From the NCBI GenBank assembly GCA_024697425.1, contig JAILFT010000199.1:1-43425 (forward strand): a stretch of 43,425 nucleotides of DNA. The letters are read 5' to 3'. A model generated the notes under the pieces. The model had not been told where the DNA came from and ran no database searches. It saw nothing but the letters and a program-made list of their open reading frames with translations. Origin of the DNA: Butyrivibrio sp. (lineage in GTDB: Bacteria > Bacillota > Clostridia > Lachnospirales > Lachnospiraceae). Positions 1 to 8,621 of the stretch are shown piece after piece. Each line of letters begins with the position of its first letter. The stretch's first letter is position 1. The translations under genes were made by a program, and so were the position numbers.

Positions 1-2
1 TT

Positions 3-1001
3 GTGGGGATAGTTATCGCGTATGTTATCAATCCCCTTGCAAACTTTTTTGACAGGAAACTTTTTAAGAACATGAAGAGCGTTAAGCTAAGATGGAAGAT
101 CTCATCCATTGTTGCCATCGTTGCTCTGGTGGCATGCGTCACCCTTCTTGGCTTTGCACTGGTGCCGCAGCTGGCGGAGAGTGTGAAGACTCTTTTCTCC
201 AATATGGATATGTATCTGGAAACTCTTCAGTCGTGGCTTCGGGATTTTGAGAAGACCGGAGGGGGCGGACTTTTGGGGCTGGATCTTGCTTCCCTTGCCA
301 ATTTCGGAGACAAGATCATTGATTATATCAGCGGATACTTCTCAGAGAACATGCAGTCCTTTGTTACATCCGGAGCCAATTTCGGAAAGGGCATCTTTGA
401 TGTGGTCATTTCCTTTATCCTTGCGGTTTATTTCCTTCTGGACAAGCGCAGGATAACAGAGGGCTGCGGAAGGCTTATAGCGCTTATTGTCAAGCCTGCC
501 ACCTATGAGAAGATGACCGGATTCTTCACAAGATGCAATGACATCCTTATAAGATATATCAGTGTTGATGTTATCGACGGAATAGTAGTGGGAGTAGTAA
601 ACTTCCTGTTCATGATAATCATGGGAATGCCCTATGCAGCGCTGATCTCCTTTATTGTAGGTATCACAAATCTGGCACCCACCTTCGGTCCCATTGTGGG
701 AGCAGTTATAGGAGCCTTTATACTGGTCCTGGTAAATCCCTGGTATGCACTCTGGTTTTTGATATTTACCATAATCCTTCAGACTGTGGACGGATATATA
801 TTAAAGCCCAGGCTCTTTGGCGGAAGCCTTGGAGTATCGGCACTGATGATCCTTATTTCCATTATTCTCGGCGGAAGACTCTTTGGAGTTGCAGGTATTC
901 TTTTTGCTATCCCGTTTGCGGCAATCTTTGATTTTACCTGGAGGGATTTTGTTATAAAAAAGCTTGAGGAAAGGCATGCTAAGAGGTACAATCAATTGTA
1001 G
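3..1001 (+). CDS. AI-2E/PerM-family transporter, 5'-truncated
   Basis: Polytopic inner-membrane protein of the AI-2E transporter (PerM/YtvI-like) family. The visible 332 residues open with an N-terminal segment of the form IAYVINPLANFF, then a hydrophobic helix, an amphipathic extracellular-type stretch (about residues 55-125), and a C-terminal block of hydrophobic helices. The stretch GITNLAPTFGPIVGA around residue 220 is the family's conserved loop. Full-length members are roughly 350-400 residues, so the true start is very probably upstream of the window and the GTG at base 3 is not the real start. Family members are proposed to export autoinducer-2, or to act as Na+/H+ antiporters or general permeases; the substrate cannot be read from sequence. 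Family assignment is firm, the function is not. Confidence 0.85.
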   Translation: MGIVIAYVINPLANFFDRKLFKNMKSVKLRWKISSIVAIVALVACVTLLGFALVPQLAESVKTLFSNMDMYLETLQSWLRDFEKTGGGGLLGLDLASLANFGDKIIDYISGYFSENMQSFVTSGANFGKGIFDVVISFILAVYFLLDKRRITEGCGRLIALIVKPATYEKMTGFFTRCNDILIRYISVDVIDGIVVGVVNFLFMIIMGMPYAALISFIVGITNLAPTFGPIVGAVIGAFILVLVNPWYALWFLIFTIILQTVDGYILKPRLFGGSLGVSALMILISIILGGRLFGVAGILFAIPFAAIFDFTWRDFVIKKLEERHAKRYNQL

Positions 1002-1046
1002 AGAAATTTTGTCGAATACAATATATAGACAAAAGGGGGTTATTAT

Positions 1047-1265
1047 ATGGATATTGTAATGAATATTATTGATGGTGCCATCAGCTTCAGTAAGGAAGCG
1101 GTTGATACAGCCATGAATGCGTGGGATAAGCTTGACGACAACAAGAAGAAGCTGTTTATAGGATGCCTCGCCGCATCTGCAGCAATTATCGCAGTTGCAG
1201 TCATTGCATATAAAATCGGTAAAGCCCATGGACAGGATGATTTTCTCGAGGATGAAGATTTCTGA
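1047..1265 (+). CDS. small single-pass membrane protein, unknown function
   Basis: A 72-residue protein preceded by an AAAAGGGGG ribosome binding site. An amphipathic N-terminal half (about residues 1-34, ending in a Lys/Asp-rich DDNKKK segment) is followed by one clear transmembrane helix (about 36-57) and a short acidic tail (EDEDF). No family is recognised. It sits 45 bp downstream of the AI-2E-type permease and upstream of a strong terminator, so it may be co-transcribed with the permease. The antisense ORFs over this region are shadows. Real-gene status rests on the strong RBS, the coherent TM topology and the terminator directly behind it. Confidence 0.7.
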   Translation: MDIVMNIIDGAISFSKEAVDTAMNAWDKLDDNKKKLFIGCLAASAAIIAVAVIAYKIGKAHGQDDFLEDEDF

Positions 1266-1293
1266 TCTTCAGGATAAGGCACAACAATAATCT

Positions 1294-1324
1294 GGAGCTT
1301 TCATAACGGAAGCTCCTTTTTTTT
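1294..1324 (+). terminator. Rho-independent terminator
   Basis: A GGAGCTT/AAGCTCC stem with a 9-nt loop is followed by eight T residues. It lies behind the 72-aa membrane protein and ends about 20 bp before the next start codon. Confidence 0.85.
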
Positions 1325-1343
1325 AACTGATGGAGAGTGTTTA

Positions 1344-2429
1344 ATGAAGAATTTTCTTAAAGTAGTCGGAGTCATTGTTTTGATAGGCGTGCTCATTGTC
1401 GGCACCGTGATCGGGTATCTTACCATAGATGAATACAATCCTCAGGAAGTTGAGGCGATTGCCATAGAGGGAAATGCCCAAAAGAGTGCATCTTTGGATT
1501 CTTCTATAAGGATCATGAGCTGGAATGTCGGGTACGGAGCCCTGGGAGATAACGCCGACTTTTTCATGGACGGCGGCAAAATGGTGAAATCCGCTACAAA
1601 AGACAGAGTATACTCAAATCTGACCGGCATCATTAAGGAAATAGAGTCGGTCAATCCTGATATCCTGTTTACTCAGGAAATGGACAGGAATTCCACCAGG
1701 TCCTATTTCATTGATGAGAGCGAATATCTCATTAACAATTCTTCCGCAGCGGCATTAAGCGGACAGAGCGCCTTTGCTTACAACTTTAGAGTATCTTTTG
1801 TGCCTCTTCCCGTTCCGCCCATCGGCAGAGTAGAGGCGGGTGTCGGTCTCTTTTCCGGATACAGACTGGATTCGGTTGTAAGACGTAAGCTTCCATGTCC
1901 TTTCACATGGCCTCTAAGGACCATGAACTTAAAAAGATGTCTTGAAGTTGCCAGAGTTCCGATAAGCAACTCAGACAAGGAGCTGGTACTGGTGAATCTG
2001 CATCTTGAGGCCTATGATGACGGAGAAGGCAAGACAGCTCAGACCAATATGCTCAAGGACATTCTGGTGGAGGAGTACGAAAAAGGCAATTATGTCATTG
2101 CCGGAGGCGACTTCAACCAGATCTTTTCCGGAGTTGATTCCAGCATGTATCCGCCTGTGGGAAGTGCCAGCTGGCAGCCTGCAGTTATAGAAGAGAGCCT
2201 TTTTGGGGACGGCTTCAATTTCTATATGGATACTAAGGTGCCCAGCTGCAGATCACTGGATCGTCCGCTGGATACCGCAGTCAGCAAGGATCCTGCGGAT
2301 TTTCAGTACTATATAATTGATGGGTTTATAGTTTCAAAGAACATTGATGTGGAGAACGTTTACACAGATGACCTGGGATTTGTTTCATCCGATCACAATC
2401 CCGTAATTATGGACATCAGACTTGAATGA
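1344..2429 (+). CDS. membrane-anchored endonuclease/exonuclease/phosphatase-family protein
   Basis: A 361-residue protein of the EEP (DNase I/sphingomyelinase-like) metal-dependent phosphoesterase superfamily. An N-terminal hydrophobic helix (about residues 5-25) without an obvious lipobox suggests a signal anchor with the catalytic domain outside the membrane. The expected catalytic motifs appear in order: SWNVG near 59 (Asn), TQEMD near 114 (Glu metal ligand), NLHLEA (His), GGDFNQ (Asp/Asn) and SSDHNP near the C-terminus (Asp-His pair). A GGAGAG ribosome binding site precedes the ATG. The substrate is not predictable: nucleic acids, sphingomyelin-like lipids and inositol phosphates are all known in the superfamily. 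A surface or extracytoplasmic phosphodiesterase is the safest reading. Confidence 0.85.
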   Translation: MKNFLKVVGVIVLIGVLIVGTVIGYLTIDEYNPQEVEAIAIEGNAQKSASLDSSIRIMSWNVGYGALGDNADFFMDGGKMVKSATKDRVYSNLTGIIKEIESVNPDILFTQEMDRNSTRSYFIDESEYLINNSSAAALSGQSAFAYNFRVSFVPLPVPPIGRVEAGVGLFSGYRLDSVVRRKLPCPFTWPLRTMNLKRCLEVARVPISNSDKELVLVNLHLEAYDDGEGKTAQTNMLKDILVEEYEKGNYVIAGGDFNQIFSGVDSSMYPPVGSASWQPAVIEESLFGDGFNFYMDTKVPSCRSLDRPLDTAVSKDPADFQYYIIDGFIVSKNIDVENVYTDDLGFVSSDHNPVIMDIRLE

Positions 2430-2435
2430 TTTTTC

Positions 2436-2464
2436 GTGACAGTAAACGTTTAATCACATATAAT
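2436..2464 (+). promoter_or_regulatory. sigma-A promoter for phosphofructokinase
   Basis: GTGACA, a 17-bp spacer and a perfect TATAAT lie 35 bp upstream of the phosphofructokinase ATG. Confidence 0.75.
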
Positions 2465-2499
2465 GTAATAGGTATTAATTTTGAAAGGGGTAAAGTCAG

Positions 2500-3759
2500 A
2501 TGCAACACAAAGTAAAAAGAAATGTAATTGTTGGACAGTCAGGTGGCCCTACAGCGGCCATCAACTCATCACTTGCAGGTGTTTACAGAACTGCGATCGA
2601 CCGTGGATACAAGAAGGTATACGGTATGATCCACGGTGTGCAGGGCCTCATGGAGGGGAGATATGTTGATCTTTCAGATCACATTCAGTCAGGCCTTGAT
2701 ATCGAGCTTCTGAAGAGAACACCTTCAGCTTATCTGGGATCCTGCAGATACAAACTGCCCGAGATCTTTGAGAACAAAGAAGTTTATGAGAAGATCTTCG
2801 AGATCCTCAACAAGCTTGAGATTGACTGCTTCATTTACATCGGCGGAAACGATTCGATGGATACCATCAAGAAGCTTTCCGATTATGCTATTATTTCCGG
2901 TTCACAGATCAGATTCGTCGGATGTCCCAAGACAATCGATAACGATCTTGCACTTACAGACCACACACCCGGTTACGGCTCTGCAGCCAAGTATATCGGT
3001 ACATCTGTAAAAGAGATCATCAGAGACAGCTGGTCACTTGAGACAACAAACGGACAGGTTATCATCGTAGAAGTAATGGGAAGAAACGCAGGATGGCTTA
3101 CCGGAGCAACAGCTCTTGCAAAGGGCGAGGATTGTGACGGACCTGATGCTATCTATCTTCCTGAGCTTCCTTTCGATATGGATGCTTTCATCAAGAAGAT
3201 CAAAGGTCTTCTTAAGAACAAGGCTTCCATCGTAGTTGCCGTATCAGAGGGTATCAGAACCAAGGACGGCAAGTATGTAAGCGAGCTGGGAAATACTATT
3301 GATTATGTGGATGCTTTCGGACACAAGCAGCTTACAGGAACCGCAAGATATCTTTGCGAAGTTGTTTCCAAGGAGTGCGGCTGCAAGACACGTCCCATCG
3401 AGCTATCAACTCTTCAGAGAGCTGCAAGCCACTGTGCATCACGTGTAGATATCCTTGAGGCTTATGAGGTTGGTGGTGCTGCCATGAAGGCTGCTGATGA
3501 AGGCGACAGCGGCAAGATGGTAGTTATTGAGAGACTTTCCGATGATCCTTATCAGGCAGGAACAGAGGTTAAGGACGTTCACAAGATTGCCAACGATGAG
3601 CGTACAGTTCCCAGAGAGTGGATCAACAAGGACGGCACATATGTAACCAATGAATTCATTACCTATGTAAGACCTCTTATTCAAGGCGATGTAGGACCTA
3701 TCATGGTTGATGGTATTCCGAGACATCTTTACAGACCCGGATTCCAGGATATCCTTTGA
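2500..3759 (+). CDS. pfp: 6-phosphofructokinase, probably pyrophosphate-dependent
   Basis: Phosphorylates fructose 6-phosphate to fructose 1,6-bisphosphate in cytosolic glycolysis. The 419-residue protein shows the PFK fold: GGPTAAIN (15-22), the nucleotide/PPi loop GGNDS (115-119), PKTIDND (143-149, with the catalytic Asp) and the substrate motif MGRNAGW. In ATP enzymes the two discriminating positions are Gly (GGDGS and PGTIDND). Here they are Asp118 and Lys144, the combination linked to pyrophosphate as phosphoryl donor, which would make the step reversible and ATP-saving. Length exceeds the classic bacterial ATP-PFK (about 320) and fits the longer PPi/group II-III enzymes. A strong promoter and an AAAGGGG RBS precede it. 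PFK identity is certain; donor specificity is inferred from the two residues. Confidence 0.95.
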   Translation: MQHKVKRNVIVGQSGGPTAAINSSLAGVYRTAIDRGYKKVYGMIHGVQGLMEGRYVDLSDHIQSGLDIELLKRTPSAYLGSCRYKLPEIFENKEVYEKIFEILNKLEIDCFIYIGGNDSMDTIKKLSDYAIISGSQIRFVGCPKTIDNDLALTDHTPGYGSAAKYIGTSVKEIIRDSWSLETTNGQVIIVEVMGRNAGWLTGATALAKGEDCDGPDAIYLPELPFDMDAFIKKIKGLLKNKASIVVAVSEGIRTKDGKYVSELGNTIDYVDAFGHKQLTGTARYLCEVVSKECGCKTRPIELSTLQRAASHCASRVDILEAYEVGGAAMKAADEGDSGKMVVIERLSDDPYQAGTEVKDVHKIANDERTVPREWINKDGTYVTNEFITYVRPLIQGDVGPIMVDGIPRHLYRPGFQDIL

Positions 3760-3785
3760 TAAGGACGTAACTACTGCAGGAGACT

Positions 3786-5177
3786 ATGGTCACGTTTAGA
3801 GACGTTGTAGTAATTACAAATAGCGAACTTGATATATTATCTGCAGATGATAACTACAGGGAGTATGTTTGCGAAAGCAGTGCTGACACTGTTTTTGCAA
3901 ACGTTCATCCCGATGATCAGCATCTGCTGTACGAAATAGTAGAGACGCTTTCGGTTAAACCGGAAGCCTCTCTATGTTTTCGTGTCTGTAACAAAAAAGG
4001 CGAATACTGCTGGGTAAGCGCCAACTGTTCACAAATCTTAGAAGGCGAAGGAGAGAACATCCGAATCGAGCTTCGGGATCTCTCAGATCTTGATGACGGC
4101 GTCAAGGCCGTTGAAATCGACTATCTCACAGGACTTCTCAATAAAAAAGCGATAACGGATTATGCAAAGGGATTATGTGCCCCCGATGGGAAGAGGGGAA
4201 TAGTGAACCTGTGCATAATTGACATAGATAATTTCAAGTATATCAATGACACCTACGGACATTCCTATGGTGACAGGATACTGAAGGAAGTTGCGGCCAT
4301 CATTCGTGAGGCCCTGGGTGAAAACGGCAAAGCCGGCAGGATTGGCGGCGATGAGCTTATGATGACCATCGAGAATGTGGATGACAAAGGTGATCTTCGG
4401 GTATTCCTTAAGGGAATAAGAGAGAGGGTTGAAGCTACCCACATCGATGAGAACGGATATCCTATGGTTACGGTATCCATGGGAATCGGAAAATTCCCCG
4501 ATTACGTGCAAAGCTACGATGAACTGTTTAATCTTGCGGACAGGATGCTCTACAGAGCCAAGAGCCGCGGCAAGAACAGATATGTGATCTATAATCCGGA
4601 AATCCATGGGCCGATAGTGAATGGACAGCTGGACGAGACTGCAATGACTGTCAGCCGTGCCACTGCCATAGACAAGACCAGGCTTGTTCTTGAGGGCATG
4701 GAGGGTCTTCTTTACGCCGATACGGAATCTGTTTCTTCAATGCTGATGAAGATAGCTGCTACCTATGACCTGGATGAAGTATATCTCTTTTATAAGGATA
4801 TAAACAAGAGCTTCTATGGGCATAAATGCGCATCTGATTCGGGAAATAATGCCGAGAAGCGGATTTATCAGATTGTGGATTCGGTTTCTGACATTGCATA
4901 TATAATGGAACCGGGGCTGCTTAACCGCTTTAATTCCAACGGAGTACTTGTTATAGATTCTCCCGGGATAGTTTTGAAGGAATTCCCAAAGGCTCTGGAA
5001 TTTTTCGAGAAGAACGGCATAAAGCATGCATTTCTTTACAGAATGATTGATGCTCCTTTTGACGGATATATAGCCATGTATAACACCAGGGAACTGTCAA
5101 GGAAATTCCCTCAGCCGGATATCACTGACCTTACATATTTGAGTAAAATGATGGAAATTGCATTAAAATCTAGATAA
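3786..5177 (+). CDS. PAS-like/GGDEF diguanylate cyclase with C-terminal extension
   Basis: A predicted soluble diguanylate cyclase that makes cyclic-di-GMP from two GTP. Residues about 1-100 resemble a PAS domain (HPDD at 41-44, then a GEYCWV strand). Residues about 108-268 form a GGDEF domain with DYLTGLLNK, the metal/substrate stretch DIDNFKYINDTYGH (145-159) and the active-site loop GGDEL (187-191). The inhibitory RxxD site that normally precedes the loop is absent. Residues about 285-463 form a further alpha/beta domain, GAF-like in pattern, not assignable with confidence. The gene follows phosphofructokinase by 26 bp and probably shares its transcript. The RBS (CAGGAG) is very close to the ATG. 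Confidence 0.88.
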   Translation: MVTFRDVVVITNSELDILSADDNYREYVCESSADTVFANVHPDDQHLLYEIVETLSVKPEASLCFRVCNKKGEYCWVSANCSQILEGEGENIRIELRDLSDLDDGVKAVEIDYLTGLLNKKAITDYAKGLCAPDGKRGIVNLCIIDIDNFKYINDTYGHSYGDRILKEVAAIIREALGENGKAGRIGGDELMMTIENVDDKGDLRVFLKGIRERVEATHIDENGYPMVTVSMGIGKFPDYVQSYDELFNLADRMLYRAKSRGKNRYVIYNPEIHGPIVNGQLDETAMTVSRATAIDKTRLVLEGMEGLLYADTESVSSMLMKIAATYDLDEVYLFYKDINKSFYGHKCASDSGNNAEKRIYQIVDSVSDIAYIMEPGLLNRFNSNGVLVIDSPGIVLKEFPKALEFFEKNGIKHAFLYRMIDAPFDGYIAMYNTRELSRKFPQPDITDLTYLSKMMEIALKSR

Positions 5178-5185
5178 TATCACAC

Positions 5186-5210
5186 TTTTTTAGAATTTTT
5201 TTTCTAAAAA
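5186..5210 (+). terminator. weak AT-rich hairpin, possible terminator
   Basis: TTTTTAGAA and TTCTAAAAA arms surround a T-rich loop just after the diguanylate cyclase stop. The stem is weak and there is no clean U-tract after it, so this is tentative. Confidence 0.35.
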
Positions 5211-5234
5211 TACGCTAAAACAAGCACTTTGCTG

Positions 5235-5263
5235 TTGTTATGTGTACTTAATAGTAGTAAAAT
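5235..5263 (+). promoter_or_regulatory. sigma-A promoter for HU gene
   Basis: TTGTTA, a 17-bp spacer and TAAAAT lie 41 bp before the HU start codon, with a GGAGGG ribosome binding site in between. Confidence 0.65.
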
Positions 5264-5304
5264 AGGCAATGTAGTAAATAATTTCTATTTCGGAGGGAAA
5301 ATTA

Positions 5305-5583
5305 ATGAACAAGACAGAACTTATCGATGCAATTGCAAAGGAAGCTAACCTTTCCAAGAAGGATGCAACTGCAGCACTGAACGCTTTCACAGAGACAGTT
5401 ACAAAGGAGCTCAAGAAGAAAGGTAAAGTTCAGCTTGTTGGCTTCGGTACATTCGAGACAACAAAGAGAGCAGCTAGAACAGGTAAGAATCCTCAGACTG
5501 GCGCTGCTATCAAGATTCCTGCTTCTGTAGCACCTAAGTTCAAGGCTGGTAAGGCTCTTAAGGATCTTGTAAACAAGAAATAA
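5305..5583 (+). CDS. hup: HU family DNA-binding protein
   Basis: Nucleoid protein that bends and compacts DNA as a dimer. The 92-residue length is typical for HU/IHF. Visible hallmarks are the N-terminal MNKTELIDAIA helix, the dimer core and GFGTFE, the DNA-binding beta-arm (KRAARTGKNPQTGAAIKIPAS, including the conserved NPQTG proline region) and the C-terminal FKAGKALKD. The gene is monocistronic: it has its own promoter, a strong GGAGGG RBS and a strong terminator. Codon usage is strongly biased (AAG, CTT, GCA), as expected for an abundant protein. Confidence 0.97.
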   Translation: MNKTELIDAIAKEANLSKKDATAALNAFTETVTKELKKKGKVQLVGFGTFETTKRAARTGKNPQTGAAIKIPASVAPKFKAGKALKDLVNKK

Positions 5584-5603
5584 TTTAAATCAGTAACAAA
5601 CGG

Positions 5604-5646
5604 GCCGTCGCTTTGGATGTTGAGTCATCTAAGGTGACGGCTTTTT
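5604..5646 (+). terminator. Rho-independent terminator of HU gene
   Basis: A long stem, GCCGTC...GACGGC, continues inward with GU-containing pairs up to a small loop and ends in CTTTTTG. It starts 20 bp after the HU stop. Confidence 0.85.
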
Positions 5647-5664
5647 GTGTTAGCGGGGGAATTG

Positions 5665-5733
5665 ATGGTAGCTACAGTAATAACGGAAAGAACGCAAAAA
5701 GAGATACTTAAGGCGCAACAGAATAATCAGTAA
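5665..5733 (+). CDS. possible 22-aa micro-ORF
   Basis: An ATG is preceded by GCGGGGGAATTG, a usable Shine-Dalgarno at normal spacing, and opens a 22-codon frame ending in TAA, with product starting MVATVITERTQKE. It lies between the HU terminator and the promoter of the next gene. The composition is not striking and no family can be recognised; it could equally be chance. No separate promoter is obvious. Confidence 0.2.
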   Translation: MVATVITERTQKEILKAQQNNQ

Positions 5734-5767
5734 GGAAAAAAGATAACCATAGCCGGGGATGTGTCCA

Positions 5768-5796
5768 TTGAAATAATCATAAATATTTTATAAAAT
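5768..5796 (+). promoter_or_regulatory. sigma-A promoter for EAL protein
   Basis: TTGAAA, a 17-bp spacer and TAAAAT lie in a very AT-rich stretch 35 bp upstream of the GGDEF-EAL gene. Confidence 0.65.
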
Positions 5797-5831
5797 ATAA
5801 TTACATTTATTTTTTTTACAAGGAGCCATTA

Positions 5832-7493
5832 ATGACGTTTGATAGGAGTTTTGAAAATTTCGTTCAAATACTCTCGGAAGAAGAGGTTACCCCTGAAATA
5901 TCCCCCAGCGCTCTGGCGGACATATCCAAGGAGTTTTCTTTGCGTTCCATTGTGGCGATAGTTTCCTACAAGCCCTATTCAGATAAGGCAGGTGAACCGG
6001 ATACCATCATTCCTCTTTTTGGTCCTGTTCCTAACGAAGAGGCTTCCACATATATGTTTAAGAGCAATATGTCGGGAGACCGCCAGATCACCTACAGGGT
6101 TTACCTTGCCGACAATAAGAAACTCACGGATGAGCAGTACAGAAGCTTCTCTGTGATTATGGATATTCTATCCTTCCATATGGAGAGATTCCTTCTTGTC
6201 AACGTGGTGAAGAAAAGTGCACTGACTCAGTATCTTACCGGGCTTCCAAATTCCGGAGGATACCTTGCGTTTGTCAGCAGCAAGTTTGAAAGCGGTGAGA
6301 TCATGAATTATGACGCTTTCTACTTTAACGTTAAAAGCTTTGGACTTATCAGCCGCAGATACGGAATCGGCGAGGGCGATGAGATCATGAAGCGCTACGC
6401 CAGAAAGCTTAAGGAGTTCTTTGAGGATGATGAGATTCTTGCTCACTTTGGAGGTGACAATTTCACGGCTCTTGTGAAGAAGGAGAGGACCAAGAAGTTC
6501 CTTAAGTATATTGCAGCTGTACCTGTGCGGGGAGAGAAGAACGGTAAGGAAGACGAATTTACACTTTCCGCGGTTGCTGGTGTGTACGCCATTGATGAAT
6601 CCATGAAAAGCCCGAGTCAGGCAATTTCCAGGTCTGTCATGGCCTGCAACTATGCCAAGAATGTGGCCAACAAGCCTTACGTATTTGTCAACAAGGCCAT
6701 GAGCACCAGGATATACAGGCAGAAACAGATAGAGGACAGATATGAAGAGGCTCTTGCCAATGATGAGTTCAGGATCTATCTGCAGCCCAAGGTCAACACC
6801 GAAACAGGCAGGATAGTGGGAGCAGAAGCTCTTGCCAGGTGGTTTTGCAACGGCATAGTTCTTTATCCTACTGAATTTGTCCCTATCCTCGAGCAGGAGG
6901 GAATGGTTGCTTCACTGGATCTTTATGTTCTTAAAAAGACCTGTGAATATATCAGGGAGTGGCTTGATAACGGTATAGAGCCGGTTCAGGTATCCGTTAA
7001 TTTTTCCCGCCGTGACCTCAGCTACAAAGATCTGGCTAATGCTATCAAGGAGACCATAGAAGAGTATAATATCGATCCGAAGTACATAGAAATAGAGGTT
7101 ACCGAAACCGCCAGCGAGGACGAGAGAATCATGATGACAAACTTCCTTGCCAGACTGAGGGACATGAAGATTGCCACAGCCATCGATGATTTCGGAACCG
7201 GTTATTCTTCACTTTCTACTCTCAGGGATTTCCCGGTATCTGTGATCAAGATCGACAGGTCTTTTATCAATAATGATGAGCTCAATACCAACGACGAGAT
7301 TGTTCTTAAGAACATCGTTACCATGGCCAGGGAACTGGGAATAGATGTGGTGACTGAAGGAGTAGAAAGACCTGATCAGACGCAGCTGTTAAAGAACGTT
7401 GGCTGCAACGTAGTCCAGGGATTCCTCTATGACAATCCCATGCCCAAGAAGGACTTTGAAAAGAGACTTATCAAGGGCGTATATGAAGATTAA
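5832..7493 (+). CDS. c-di-GMP phosphodiesterase, degenerate GGDEF + EAL
   Basis: A cytoplasmic 553-residue protein predicted to hydrolyse cyclic-di-GMP to pGpG. Residues 1-125 are an uncharacterised N-terminal sensor-like region. Residues about 130-285 are a GGDEF domain that has lost key residues: the loop reads GGDNF (207-211) and the DIDxFKxIN segment reads NVKSFGLIS, so cyclase activity is unlikely and it may serve as a GTP sensor. Residues about 300-545 are a complete EAL domain: EAL (332-334), SVNFSRRD, EVTET, AIDDFGTGYSS, IKIDRSF, TEGVE and VVQGF. All metal-binding and catalytic positions that I can locate are present. It has its own promoter, an AAGGAG RBS and a shared bidirectional terminator. 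Confidence 0.92.
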   Translation: MTFDRSFENFVQILSEEEVTPEISPSALADISKEFSLRSIVAIVSYKPYSDKAGEPDTIIPLFGPVPNEEASTYMFKSNMSGDRQITYRVYLADNKKLTDEQYRSFSVIMDILSFHMERFLLVNVVKKSALTQYLTGLPNSGGYLAFVSSKFESGEIMNYDAFYFNVKSFGLISRRYGIGEGDEIMKRYARKLKEFFEDDEILAHFGGDNFTALVKKERTKKFLKYIAAVPVRGEKNGKEDEFTLSAVAGVYAIDESMKSPSQAISRSVMACNYAKNVANKPYVFVNKAMSTRIYRQKQIEDRYEEALANDEFRIYLQPKVNTETGRIVGAEALARWFCNGIVLYPTEFVPILEQEGMVASLDLYVLKKTCEYIREWLDNGIEPVQVSVNFSRRDLSYKDLANAIKETIEEYNIDPKYIEIEVTETASEDERIMMTNFLARLRDMKIATAIDDFGTGYSSLSTLRDFPVSVIKIDRSFINNDELNTNDEIVLKNIVTMARELGIDVVTEGVERPDQTQLLKNVGCNVVQGFLYDNPMPKKDFEKRLIKGVYED

Positions 7494-7501
7494 AACGCAA
7501 T

Positions 7502-7537
7502 AAAAAAGCTGTTACCTTCAAAAAGGTAGCAGCTTTT
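7502..7537. terminator. bidirectional terminator between convergent genes
   Basis: AAAAAAGCTGTTACCTT pairs with AAGGTAGCAGCTTTTATT around a CAAA loop. A/T tracts on both sides suit both the EAL gene (+) and the DegV gene (-). Confidence 0.85.
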
Positions 7538-7556
7538 ATTGTTATATCCGTTAAGA

Positions 7557-8444
7557 TCAGTCCAGTCTCTTTTTGCCAAAGAAGAAGAGAGCTACGGTAC
7601 CGGGGCCGGTGTGACTTCCGATGGTGGTTCCGATGCTGTATATCTTAACCTTGTTCTTGAGATGAGGGAACCTGGATTCGATGAGATCAGCAACGGCTCT
7701 TGCCTGTTCATAGCAGTCGGAGTTTGAAATGTAACATTCCTGAGCATATTCAAGTCCGTTCTCCGCAAGCTCCTCCATCTTGGCAACCTGTGCCTTCATC
7801 ACTGCGTTGATGCCTCTGAGCTTTGCGCGGACAATAAGTCTTCCCTGATAATCCACATTAAGAAGAGGACAGATCTTGAGGGCTCCGCCGATAATTCCGG
7901 CAGCCTTGGAAACTCTTCCGCCTCTTACAAGGTAAGTAAGATCGGTAACAAAGAACCAGTGCTGACACTCAAGACGATGCTCGATGACCCATTCGTAAAG
8001 CTCATCGATGGTCTTGCCTTCATCGCGAAGATCAGCAAGCTTGTTCATAAGAAGTCCGTAGCCTGCGGATGCGGCAAGAGAATCAACAACATAAACCTTG
8101 CTTCCGGGATATTTCTCAAGTACCTGGTCTCTTGCGATGGTGGCGGAATTCAATGTTCCGGAAATTCCTGAGCTTAAGGTCAGGTGAAGGATATCCTTGC
8201 CCTGCTTGATAATGTTCTCAAAGTATTCAACGTATTCGCCTACGGTAACCTGAGAAGTTTTGGTCATGGCTCCGTTCGCCATGGCTTTGTAGAATTCGTC
8301 AAAAGGATAGGAAACACCAAGATCATCTGAGTAATCCTTGCCATCTACACTGAAATGAAAGCAGATGTAGCTTATGTCTCTTTCCTTGAAATGCTCTGCA
8401 GTCAGATCTGCTGTGGAACAGCAGCTAAGTACATAACTGTTCAT
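7557..8444 (-). CDS. DegV family fatty-acid-binding protein
   Basis: DegV/FakB-type protein that binds an acyl chain and, in Firmicutes with FakA, presents fatty acids for phosphorylation and phospholipid synthesis. Seen in sequence: N-terminal SCCSTADL, the lipid-head-group motif LTLSSGISGT, a GGRVSKAAG segment and a C-terminal GPGTVALFFFG strand. The ORF track begins at 8471, but a GGAGG lies 10 nt before the ATG at 8444, giving 295 residues and a start MNSYVLSCCS, which is where the family normally begins. The upstream nine codons are therefore excluded. No FakA partner is in the window. Confidence 0.9.
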   Translation of the reverse strand: MNSYVLSCCSTADLTAEHFKERDISYICFHFSVDGKDYSDDLGVSYPFDEFYKAMANGAMTKTSQVTVGEYVEYFENIIKQGKDILHLTLSSGISGTLNSATIARDQVLEKYPGSKVYVVDSLAASAGYGLLMNKLADLRDEGKTIDELYEWVIEHRLECQHWFFVTDLTYLVRGGRVSKAAGIIGGALKICPLLNVDYQGRLIVRAKLRGINAVMKAQVAKMEELAENGLEYAQECYISNSDCYEQARAVADLIESRFPHLKNKVKIYSIGTTIGSHTGPGTVALFFFGKKRLD

Positions 8445-8581
8445 GGGTATAAAGCCTCCGTTTTTATTCAATACTTTATATTAACACCTTTTTGTTACCT
8501 ATGGCAAATAAAAGGGCGTAAAACAGAGCATTTTCTTTCACGGGAGAGATGAGAAGACTGCCTGCGGCAACGAATTTGACG

Positions 8582-8610
8582 TTGACAAAAAACGGTTGTG
8601 ACAATAAAAT
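8582..8610 (+). promoter_or_regulatory. sigma-A promoter for T-box/pheST transcript
   Basis: A perfect TTGACA, a 17-bp spacer and TAAAAT. Predicted transcription start is near 8617, upstream of the whole T-box leader. Confidence 0.8.
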
Positions 8611-8621
8611 AAGAAACTGTA

